Assembly: GCA_946410475.1 (NCBI GenBank)
Contig: CAMKAM010000043.1
Span: 1 to 10,099, forward strand
Direction: 5' to 3'
DNA length: 10,099 nt
Origin: an uncultured Bacillota bacterium
GTDB lineage: Bacteria; Bacillota; Clostridia; Peptostreptococcales; Anaerovoracaceae
This document shows, one piece after another, positions 1 through 5,986 of this stretch. Made by a program: the position numbers and the translations under genes. The notes under the pieces were generated by a model. That model worked only from the letters and a program-made list of their open reading frames with translations. It was not told where the DNA came from and made no database searches. Every line of letters starts with the position of its first letter. Positions within the stretch are counted from its first letter, which is position 1.

Positions 1-561
1 CTCTTCATTGTAAGCGATTCCGCCGCCCGTTCCCCCGAGCGTGAAGGCAGGTCTTACGATGACCGGGTATCCGAGTACATTGTTCGCGTAGTTGACGACC
101 GATTCGATGTCATAGAATACATCCGACTCTATGACAGGCTCGCCTATCTTGATGAGCATCTCCTTGAAGAGTTCTCTGTCTTCTGCCTTGTCTATTGTCT
201 CCGGATCCGCGCCGAGCAGTTTGACTCCTTCCTGCTCGAGGAAGCCTTCTTTTGCAAGCTGCATGGAAAGCGTCAGTCCCATCTGTCCACCCATCGTGGA
301 GAGGATGCTGTCCGGTTTTTCCTGCTTGATTATCTTCTTGAGTACAGGAATGTTAAGCGGCTCGATATATACTCTGTCGGCCATCGTCTTGTCCGTCATG
401 ATCGTGGCCGGATTGGAATTGACGAGTACTACCTCGAGTCCTTCCTGTTTCAGTGCTCTGCACACCTGTGTACCTGCGTAGTCGAACTCAGCGGCCTGAC
501 CGATGATGATCGGACCAGATCCGATTACCAGTACTTTTTTTACATCGTTACGAAGCGGCAT
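1..561 (-). CDS. carB: Carbamoyl-phosphate synthase large subunit, N-terminal part (cut by window edge)
   Basis: The large subunit joins bicarbonate, ammonia passed from CarA and two ATP to make carbamoyl phosphate for arginine and pyrimidine synthesis in the cytoplasm. Only the first 187 codons are inside the window, of about 1,060-1,070 usual for the family. The protein starts MPLRNDVKKVLVIGSGPI and shows the pre-ATP-grasp motif GQAAEFDYAG, the segment VNSNPATIMTD and STMGGQMGLTL. Arg129 and Arg170 (in RPAFTLGGTGGG) correspond to ATP-site arginines of the first ATP-grasp half, which forms carboxyphosphate. The ATG at 561-559 shares one base with the carA stop (TAATG), so translation is probably coupled. 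The frame stays open to the left edge and shows no damage. Identity is clear from the motifs and from the carA partner. Confidence 0.97.
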   Translation of the reverse strand, partial: MPLRNDVKKVLVIGSGPIIIGQAAEFDYAGTQVCRALKQEGLEVVLVNSNPATIMTDKTMADRVYIEPLNIPVLKKIIKQEKPDSILSTMGGQMGLTLSMQLAKEGFLEQEGVKLLGADPETIDKAEDRELFKEMLIKIGEPVIESDVFYDIESVVNYANNVLGYPVIVRPAFTLGGTGGGIAYNEE

Positions 562-1676
562 TATTTCTCTCCTTTGTATTTGATCATGTTGCTGACGAAG
601 TTATCGAAAAGGTACTGCGTATCGTGCGGTCCCGCGCAGGCTTCCGGGTGGAACTGCACGGTGAACGTAGCGGGCCTGTTGTAGATGACGCCCTCGCAGC
701 TCTTGTCATTGGCGTTGTAGTGGCTTACTTTGCCTATATCCTCTGTGATCGAGTCGCTCACTACAGCATAACCGTGGTTCTGCGTCGTTACGAAGATCCT
801 GTTCTTGTTGAGGTCGAATACCGGCTGGTTGCCGCCTCTGTGGCCGAACTTGAGTTTCTCCGTCTTCGCGCCGTTTGCCAGAGCCATCAGCTGGTGACCG
901 AGGCAGATGCCGAGGACAGGATATTCACTCTTGTCGAGGATCTCTTTCAGATTCGCGATGATCTCTTTGTTCTCCTCCGGATCTCCCGGGCCGTTCGACA
1001 GCATGATGCCGTCCGGATCGATCTTTCTGATCTGCTCCAGCGTCGTATCATGCGGCATGACGATGACTTCGCATCCTCTCTGGTTCAGACTGCGAAGTAT
1101 GTTCTTTTTGTATCCGTAATCCATGAGAACGACTTTGCATACCGGCTCGTCGATCGTGAACGTCATCGGCTCGTCGTACGATACGCTTGCGACAGCGTCC
1201 TTGATCGAGAAGGCATTGATTTCCTTGAGAAGGGCGTCCATATCCTCCGGCCACTCCGTCGTGATGGCGCCGTTCATGACTCCTGTCTCTCTGATCTTCT
1301 TGGTCAGAGCTCTCGTATCGATATCGTAGATACCGATGATCTCGTTCTCTTCGAGGTAGCTTTCGAGCGTCCTTTCGCATCTGAAGTTCGAAGGCTCGAA
1401 GCAGACCTCCCTTACGATGTATCCCGAGACCCATACTCTGCTGGACTCCTTGTCTTCGCTGTTGACGCCGTAGTTTCCGATCAGCGGGAACGTCTGTGTT
1501 ACCAGCTGTCCGTAGTAGCTCGGGTCAGTAAGCGTCTCCTGATATCCCGTCATTCCCGTGGTAAATACCACTTCACCTATCGTCGTTCCGGCAACGCCCA
1601 TGTTGCGTCCTTTGAACACGGTGCCGTCGGCGAGGATAAGGTAAGCGGGTCTGATGTCTTTGTATGCTTTTTCCAC
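561..1676 (-). CDS. carA: Carbamoyl-phosphate synthase small subunit (glutamine amidotransferase)
   Basis: This subunit hydrolyses glutamine and passes ammonia to CarB. It has 371 residues, normal for the family. The N-terminal CPSase domain (about 10-140) carries the typical stretch GEVVFTTGMTGYQETLTDPSY. The C-terminal class I glutamine amidotransferase domain (about 180-365) has SNGPGDP (227-233), the nucleophile Cys258 in GICLGHQ, and His343 and Glu345 in QFHPEA, so the catalytic triad is complete. The start is GTG at 1676-1674: an in-frame TGA lies a few codons upstream, and AAGGAG sits 6 bases before the GTG. A near-consensus promoter lies just upstream, giving a leader of only about 25 bases, too short for a PyrR-type or other attenuator. 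Regulation is more likely through the arginine-repressor-like boxes at the promoter. Confidence 0.97.
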   Translation of the reverse strand: MEKAYKDIRPAYLILADGTVFKGRNMGVAGTTIGEVVFTTGMTGYQETLTDPSYYGQLVTQTFPLIGNYGVNSEDKESSRVWVSGYIVREVCFEPSNFRCERTLESYLEENEIIGIYDIDTRALTKKIRETGVMNGAITTEWPEDMDALLKEINAFSIKDAVASVSYDEPMTFTIDEPVCKVVLMDYGYKKNILRSLNQRGCEVIVMPHDTTLEQIRKIDPDGIMLSNGPGDPEENKEIIANLKEILDKSEYPVLGICLGHQLMALANGAKTEKLKFGHRGGNQPVFDLNKNRIFVTTQNHGYAVVSDSITEDIGKVSHYNANDKSCEGVIYNRPATFTVQFHPEACAGPHDTQYLFDNFVSNMIKYKGEK

Positions 1677-1708
1677 GTCATTCTCCTTTCATTATCTCAT
1701 TCCAAAAA

Positions 1709-1737
1709 ATTATACAGCAGCGCTGTTTTTTCGTCAA
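1709..1737 (-). promoter_or_regulatory. SigA-type promoter of carAB
   Basis: On the minus strand TTGACG (1737-1732) is followed after 17 bases by TATAAT (1714-1709). This matches the vegetative consensus at 5 of 6 and 6 of 6 positions. Transcription would start near 1702, leaving a leader of about 25 bases before the carA GTG. The spacer contains the small palindrome CAGCGCTG. Confidence 0.85.
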
Positions 1738-1781
1738 TGAAAAATATTTCTATTTTATGCATATTTATTCAAAATATGCAT
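1735..1781 (-). promoter_or_regulatory. Candidate tandem ArgR/AhrC boxes upstream of carA
   Basis: Plus strand 1755-1774 reads TTATGCATATTTATTCAAAA. It fits the known ARG-box pattern wTnTGAATwwwwATTCAnAw with one mismatch (C at 1760 for A). A weaker site, 1735-1754, is centred 20 bp closer to the gene (core TGAAAAATATTTC) and overlaps the -35 element. That spacing is close to the roughly 21 bp seen between paired boxes bound by ArgR hexamers. The strong box also lies inside a 25-bp inverted repeat, 1757-1781, with perfect 10-base arms (ATGCATATTT / AAATATGCAT) around a 5-base centre. CarAB makes an arginine precursor, so arginine repression fits. AT-rich sequence matches this pattern easily, and the second box is poor, so this is a candidate only. 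Confidence 0.5.
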
Positions 1782-1791
1782 TTCAATCTTC

Positions 1792-3021
1792 TTAGGTTTT
1801 CGGCGGCCTCTCACCATGGAACTGGTAGTAGCAGACCTCGATGTTGCCGTTGTAGAGTTTTCTCCTCCTGTCGGCCTTCCTGCCCCATGTCAGCTTCTCG
1901 ACGTCCCTGTCCGGAGTTATGACAAAGAGCGACCATCCCGGGTCATCTTCGTGCATCCGTTTCAGCGAGTCCCATATCACCTGAGGATGCTCGTACTCTT
2001 CCGTCCTGCCCCGGTCTCTTCTGCCGCGGCCGTTTCCACGTCTTTCATCCCGCTCTGCGCGTCTATCTTTGTCTGATCCGCGGCCGCCTTTGCCGCTTAT
2101 CCTCTCACCGTAAGGCGGGTTGACTATTATGATCCCGTTGTCGCCTTCCGGCCTGAGGTCGGTGATGTTTATCTGCTTGAATACGATGTCGTCGAAGACG
2201 CCGGCTTCCATGGCGTTCTCCTTCGCGGCTTCCATAGACCTCGGGTCTACGTCGCATGCATATATAGTAAGCTTCCTGTCCTCTATCTGTTCGAAAGCTT
2301 TCTTTCTCTCTTCCTTCCAGATCTCTCTGTCTATCAGCGGCCACTCCTCGCAGGCGAACTTTCTCGACAGTCCCGGAGCCATGTTCTTTCCTATCATCGC
2401 CGCCTCGATCGGTATCGTTCCCGATCCGCAGCACGGATCGAGCAGCACTCTGTCCGGATTCCAGAACGAAAGCGATATCAGAGCCGCGGCCATGGTCTCC
2501 TTCATCGGAGCGGGAACCGTCCTCTGTCGGTATCCTCTCTTGTGCAGAGGCTCTCCGCTCGTGTCGACGGTGATGGTCGCGCGGTCCTTTAACATCTGCA
2601 CCTTAACTTTGAAGACCGCTCCCATCTCGGGCAGTTCGCTTACACCCAGACTTTCTGTCATGCGGTCGACTATAGCCTTCTTCACAGTGCTCTGGCATGC
2701 CGGCACGCTGTGGAGCGCCGACTTGACGCTCGAGCCTGTCACCGGGAAGGCTCCGTCGGGCGGGATCAGATATTCCCAATCCATGCCTTTGACGTTCTGG
2801 AAGAGTTCCTCGAACTCAGCCGCCTCGAATTCACCCATGCGAAGCAGGACCCTGTCCGCGCACCTCAGGTGGAGATTGCTCCTGACGATGGCCCTTTCAT
2901 CTCCGATGTATGTTATCTTCCCGTCCTCGACTTTTTCTATGTCATACCCGAGCGCCTGTATCTCTCTCTTCACCACGGCCTCGAGTCCGAATGTTGTTGT
3001 CGCAATAAGTGTAAGTCGCAT
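1792..3021 (-). CDS. rlmL: THUMP-domain class I SAM-dependent 23S rRNA (guanine-N2) methyltransferase, RlmL/YpsC-like
   Basis: The product resembles the single-domain relatives (B. subtilis YpsC type) of the m2G2445 methyltransferase half of E. coli RlmKL, and would methylate 23S rRNA in the cytoplasm. It has 409 residues, about 20-30 more than such proteins usually have. The N-terminal ferredoxin-like/THUMP part is about 1-160 (begins MRLTLIATTTFGLEAVVKRE). The Rossmann methyltransferase part follows, with SAM motif I LLDPCCGSGTIPIEAA (193-208) and catalytic motif IV NPPYGER (301-307). The end RKLYNGNIEVCYYQFHGERPP is typical. The extra length is a charged Arg/Gly/Asp/Glu-rich insert at about 308-345. 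The ATG at 3021-3019 has AGGA eight bases upstream, directly after the T-tract of the mreB terminator, and I see no good promoter between. The family is sure; the exact target base is inferred. Confidence 0.9.
   Translation of the reverse strand: MRLTLIATTTFGLEAVVKREIQALGYDIEKVEDGKITYIGDERAIVRSNLHLRCADRVLLRMGEFEAAEFEELFQNVKGMDWEYLIPPDGAFPVTGSSVKSALHSVPACQSTVKKAIVDRMTESLGVSELPEMGAVFKVKVQMLKDRATITVDTSGEPLHKRGYRQRTVPAPMKETMAAALISLSFWNPDRVLLDPCCGSGTIPIEAAMIGKNMAPGLSRKFACEEWPLIDREIWKEERKKAFEQIEDRKLTIYACDVDPRSMEAAKENAMEAGVFDDIVFKQINITDLRPEGDNGIIIVNPPYGERISGKGGRGSDKDRRAERDERRGNGRGRRDRGRTEEYEHPQVIWDSLKRMHEDDPGWSLFVITPDRDVEKLTWGRKADRRRKLYNGNIEVCYYQFHGERPPKT
1987..2100 (-). other. Low-complexity charged insert within the rRNA methyltransferase
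   Basis: Codons 308-345 encode about 38 residues made almost only of Arg, Gly, Asp, Glu and Lys, with pieces such as GKGGRGSDKDRRAERDERR and GNGRGRRDRGR. They sit between catalytic motif IV (NPPYGER) and the helix that normally follows within a few residues (VIWDSLKRMHEDDPGWSLFVIT). The frame runs through without a stop and the sequence after it resumes the family pattern. It is probably a surface loop that grew, perhaps giving extra RNA contact. Confidence 0.65.
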
Positions 3022-3032
3022 ATCCTGTTCCT

Positions 3033-3062
3033 AAAAAAAGACTATCTCGTTTGAGATAGTCT
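3033..3062 (-). terminator. Rho-independent terminator after mreB
   Basis: On the minus strand a perfect 10-bp stem AGACTATCTC / GAGATAGTCT closes an AAAC loop and is followed directly by a run of seven T (3039-3033). It begins about 10 bases after the mreB stop. The T-run ends only about a dozen bases before the next ATG (3021), so the hairpin also forms the leader of the methyltransferase gene and may let some transcription through. Confidence 0.85.
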
Positions 3063-3072
3063 CTGATATCAA

Positions 3073-4098
3073 TTAAATGAATGATCTCTTTCGTCTGTTG
3101 ATGTTTGCCCTTTCGAGGACTTCGATGTTGTCAAGAGCCTTGCCTGTTCCAACTGCAACACACGACATCGGGTCTTCTGCGATGTGGACACTGATGCCTG
3201 TTCTGTCTTCTATCCTCTTGTCGATGCCGTACATCAGAGCGCCGCCGCCTGTTACATAGATGCCGGACTTGCTGATGTCAGCTGCCAGTTCAGGGGGTGC
3301 CTTCTCCAAAACGGCATGAGCTGCTTCGCAGATCTGGTGGAGCGGCTCTTCGAGAGCTTCGAGCATCTCTCCGCTCGTCATCTCGACGTCACGCGGAAGA
3401 CCTGTGACGAGGTCACGGCCGCTGCATGTCATCTTGACTTCTTCCTCTCTGGGGAATGCAGTACCGATGTTGATCTTCAGCTCTTCTGCAGTTCTGTCAC
3501 CTATGTAGAGCTTGTGTTTCTTTCTCATGTATTTGACGATCGACTCGTCGAACTTGTCGCCTGCGACCTTGACGGATGTGCTGGTGACGATGCCGCCGAG
3601 CGCGATGATCGCGATGTCGGATGTACCGCCGCCGATGTCCATGACCATGTTGCCCTGCGGTCCCGCAACGTCGAGTCCTGCGCCGATAGCTGCAGCCAGC
3701 GGCTCTTCCATCAGGAATACGTCTTTTCCGCCTGCCTGAGTAGCTGCTTCTCTTGCAGCTCTCTTCTCGACTTCCGTAACTCCGCTCGGTACGCAGATCA
3801 TGATACGCGGTCTGAAGAATTTGCCGGCTCCGCATGTCTTCTTGATGAAGTACTTGAGCATCCTCTCTGTAACATCATAGTCGGAGATGACGCCGTCTCT
3901 GAGCGGTCTCATAGCGATGATGTTAGCCGGAGTCCTTCCGAGCATCTGCCTTGCCTCTTCACCTACAGCAAGGATCTCGTTGCTCTCTTCGTCTACAGCA
4001 ACTACCGAGGGCTCCTGAAGTACGATGCCCTTGTTCTTTATATAAACTATGACATTGGCTGTTCCCAGGTCAATTCCTACCTCTTCCGAAAATGCCAT
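3073..4098 (-). CDS. mreB: Rod shape-determining protein MreB/Mbl family (bacterial actin)
   Basis: MreB polymerises with ATP beneath the inner membrane and guides cell-wall synthesis in rod-shaped cells. The 341-residue length is normal. Phosphate-1 motif DLGTANV is at 10-16, the switch region EEPLAAAIGAGL at 131-142, phosphate-2 motif DIGGGTSD at 154-161, and the adenosine motif VTGGGALMYGID at about 282-293. The ATG at 4098-4096 has GGAGG seven bases upstream. The gene stands alone, with its own promoter and terminator and without mreC or mreD beside it, as is common for second MreB paralogues such as Mbl or MreBH. The sequence alone does not say which paralogue it is. The basic tail NINRRKRSFI could help contact membrane lipids, but that is a guess. 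Confidence 0.95.
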   Translation of the reverse strand: MAFSEEVGIDLGTANVIVYIKNKGIVLQEPSVVAVDEESNEILAVGEEARQMLGRTPANIIAMRPLRDGVISDYDVTERMLKYFIKKTCGAGKFFRPRIMICVPSGVTEVEKRAAREAATQAGGKDVFLMEEPLAAAIGAGLDVAGPQGNMVMDIGGGTSDIAIIALGGIVTSTSVKVAGDKFDESIVKYMRKKHKLYIGDRTAEELKINIGTAFPREEEVKMTCSGRDLVTGLPRDVEMTSGEMLEALEEPLHQICEAAHAVLEKAPPELAADISKSGIYVTGGGALMYGIDKRIEDRTGISVHIAEDPMSCVAVGTGKALDNIEVLERANINRRKRSFI

Positions 4099-4110
4099 TC
4101 TGTCTCCTCC

Positions 4111-4167
4111 TTATATCTGTACCACTATCAGTATCATTTTTGTGTCCTGTTTTTCACTGATGAACAT
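4111..4167 (-). CDS. Possible 18-residue leader peptide upstream of mreB
   Basis: A small open frame in the mreB leader would encode MFISEKQDTKMILIVVQI. It opens with ATG at 4167-4165 and ends with TAA at 4113-4111, directly abutting the GGAGGAG ribosome site of mreB. The only upstream ribosome-site candidate is AAGG, 9 bases before the ATG, so its own translation is uncertain. If translated, ribosomes would stop on top of the mreB start region, which would suit translational coupling. It could equally be chance: short frames like this are common. Confidence 0.2.
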   Translation of the reverse strand: MFISEKQDTKMILIVVQI

Positions 4168-4211
4168 CCCGCGGCACCTTTTCCGGCCGTCCCGTGCTCA
4201 TTCGCTGTACT

Positions 4212-4240
4212 ATTATACAAAAAACGACTTCGTATTTCAA
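4212..4240 (-). promoter_or_regulatory. SigA-type promoter of mreB
   Basis: On the minus strand TTGAAA (4240-4235), a 17-base spacer, then TATAAT (4217-4212). Transcription would begin near 4205 and give a leader of about 107 bases before mreB. The promoter lies between the pyrG stop and mreB, so mreB can be expressed independently of pyrG. I see no convincing terminator between the pyrG stop (4311) and this promoter, so read-through from pyrG is possible. Confidence 0.85.
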
Positions 4241-4310
4241 CACGTTTATTCACCAACATCGACGCTTTTCAAAGCTCTTTTTCAGTCAGCGCTCATAAGA
4301 TCCCGGCTGC

Positions 4311-5909
4311 TTACCGCCTCCCAAGCGACGCCGCGACGAACTCTCTGAACAGCGGATGCGCCCTGTTAGGTCTGCTCTTGAACTCGGGGTGGAACTGCAC
4401 TCCGACGAAAAAACCGTTCGCGGGTATCTCGACCGCCTCAGCCAGCGTTCCGTCCGGGCTCGTTCCCGTCACATGCATGCCGGCTTCCTCAAGGCTGTCT
4501 CTGTAGTCGTTGTTCACTTCGTAACGATGACGGTGCCTCTCTGAGATCTCCGTCGCGCCGTAAGCCTTCTCCATCATCGACCCTTTGCGTATCATGCAGG
4601 GGTAAGCCCCCAGTCTCATAGTTCCGCCCTTCGGAATCTTGCCGCTCTGGTCCGGCATGAAGTCTATCACCTTGTGCGGCGTCTCCTCATCGAATTCTCC
4701 GGAGTTCGCGTCCGCGATCCCGAGCACGTCCCTCGCGTACTCTATGACAGCGATCTGAAGTCCGAGGCAGATGCCGAAATACGGAACGTCATTCTCTCGC
4801 GCATACCTTGCCGCCGCGATCTTGCCCTCGATGCCGCGCGAACCGAATCCACCCGGTACCAGTATGCCGTCAGCATCACCGAGTATCGACTCCGCCGTCT
4901 CGTCCGTTATATCCTCCGACTCGATCCACATGATGTCGACAGCGCAGCCGTTCTCGTAGCCGGCGTGCCTCAGCGCCTCGGCGACCGAAAGATATGCGTC
5001 GTGCAGTTTGACGTATTTTCCGACGATCGCGATTCTGACGGATTCAGTAAGCGAATCTATCCTGTCCGTCATCTCCTTCCATTCCGTCATGTCGCAGGTC
5101 CCGGCATCTATTCCGAGCTCCCTGCAGACGATCCATGAGAAACGTTTCTCCTCGAGCATCAGAGGCGCCTCATAAAGATTCGATACGGTCCTGTTCTCTA
5201 TGACGCAGTCTTCTTTGACATTACAGAAGAGCGATATCTTTTTGATTATGTCTTCGTCGACCGGGACGTCAGACCTCAGGACTATTATGTCCGGAGATAT
5301 CCCCATCGACTGGAGTTCCCTGACGGAATGCTGTGTCGGCTTACTCTTCAGTTCACCGCTGCTCTGTATGTACGGGACGAGAGTCACGTGGATGAAGAGG
5401 CAGTTCTCCCTTCCCGCCTCTATCGATATCTGTCTGATCGCTTCTATGAACGGCTGCGATTCGATATCCCCGATAGTTCCGCCGATCTCTGTGATGATGA
5501 CATCGGCATCGGTGTGATCCCCGACATTATAGATATATTCCTTGATCTCGTTCGTGATGTGCGGGATTATCTGCACCGTGCTTCCCAGGTAGTCGCCCCT
5601 GCGCTCCTTGTTCAGGACGTTCCAGTAGACGCGGCCTGTGGTCAGGTTCGAATACTTGTTGAGATCCTCGTCTATGAACCTCTCATAATGTCCGAGGTCA
5701 AGGTCGGTCTCCGCCCCGTCGTCCGTGACATATACCTCGCCGTGCTGGTAGGGGCTCATCGTCCCCGGATCTATATTGACATAAGGGTCGAGTTTCTGTG
5801 ACGCCACCTTCAGTCCTCTCGCCTTTAGGAGCCTTCCGAGCGACGCCGCAGTGATGCCCTTCCCGAGTCCTGAGACGACTCCTCCTGTCACGAATACATA
5901 CTTCTTCAT
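4311..5909 (-). CDS. pyrG: CTP synthase (glutamine hydrolysing)
   Basis: PyrG turns UTP into CTP with ATP and glutamine, the last step of pyrimidine nucleotide synthesis. From ATG at 5909 it has 532 residues, the usual length. The synthetase domain (about 1-265) opens with MKKYVFVTGGVVSGLGKG (P-loop at 13-18) and carries the allosteric/UTP-site segment KSKPTQHSVREL near 188-199. The glutamine amidotransferase domain (about 290-530) has oxyanion loop PGGFGSRG, nucleophile Cys381 in GICLGLQ, and His507 and Glu509 in QFHPEF. An upstream in-frame ATG at 5942 adds 11 residues (MIRYMKEGGEE), but GGTGGAG sits 6 bases before the 5909 ATG and the family begins at MKKY, so 5909 is preferred. A C-rich hairpin lies about 40 bases upstream with no clear promoter between, which leaves its transcription unexplained. 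Confidence 0.97.
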   Translation of the reverse strand: MKKYVFVTGGVVSGLGKGITAASLGRLLKARGLKVASQKLDPYVNIDPGTMSPYQHGEVYVTDDGAETDLDLGHYERFIDEDLNKYSNLTTGRVYWNVLNKERRGDYLGSTVQIIPHITNEIKEYIYNVGDHTDADVIITEIGGTIGDIESQPFIEAIRQISIEAGRENCLFIHVTLVPYIQSSGELKSKPTQHSVRELQSMGISPDIIVLRSDVPVDEDIIKKISLFCNVKEDCVIENRTVSNLYEAPLMLEEKRFSWIVCRELGIDAGTCDMTEWKEMTDRIDSLTESVRIAIVGKYVKLHDAYLSVAEALRHAGYENGCAVDIMWIESEDITDETAESILGDADGILVPGGFGSRGIEGKIAAARYARENDVPYFGICLGLQIAVIEYARDVLGIADANSGEFDEETPHKVIDFMPDQSGKIPKGGTMRLGAYPCMIRKGSMMEKAYGATEISERHRHRYEVNNDYRDSLEEAGMHVTGTSPDGTLAEAVEIPANGFFVGVQFHPEFKSRPNRAHPLFREFVAASLGRR

Positions 5910-5946
5910 TTCTTCTCCACCTTCTTTCATATATCGGATCATCCAA

Positions 5947-5978
5947 TTGAAAAGCGCCCCGTTTCAGGGGGGCACTTT
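5947..5978 (-). terminator. Hairpin with short T-tract between the aldo/keto reductase gene and pyrG
   Basis: On the minus strand AAAGTGCCCC and GGGGCGCTTT form a 10-bp stem with one G-U pair around an 8-base loop, followed by TTTTCAA. It starts about 8 bases after the reductase stop, so it most simply ends that transcript. The T-tract is short. The 5' arm holds a run of six C, and the hairpin is also the nearest structure upstream of pyrG, so an attenuator role for pyrG is a second reading. Confidence 0.65.
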
Positions 5979-5986
5979 ACCGTTTG

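Noticed and set aside
1677..1702. PyrR-binding or other pyrimidine attenuator in the carA leader
   Set aside because: The promoter places the start of RNA only about 25 bases before the GTG, leaving no room for antiterminator and terminator hairpins.
624..1922. Long open frame (432 codons) on the plus strand across carA
   Set aside because: It is antisense to carA with intact catalytic motifs, runs into the intergenic gap and next gene, and its product has no recognisable motif; codon bias of the real gene explains it.
2120..3034. Plus-strand open frame (304 codons) opposite the methyltransferase
   Set aside because: It is fully antisense to a gene with clear family motifs and ends inside the mreB terminator region; the product is a Ser-rich composition artefact.
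4241..4310. Terminator for pyrG
   Set aside because: I looked for a stem followed by a T-run after the stop and found only weak pairing (for example around AAAGAGCTTT), so none is reported.
3184..4506. Long plus-strand open frame (440 codons) antisense to mreB and the end of pyrG
   Set aside because: It crosses two well-supported genes and the mreB promoter region and has no motif or convincing ribosome site; it is a shadow of the real genes.
5910..5942. Longer pyrG start at ATG 5942, adding MIRYMKEGGEE
   Set aside because: It has no ribosome site, while GGTGGAG stands 6 bases before ATG 5909, where the conserved family N-terminus begins.
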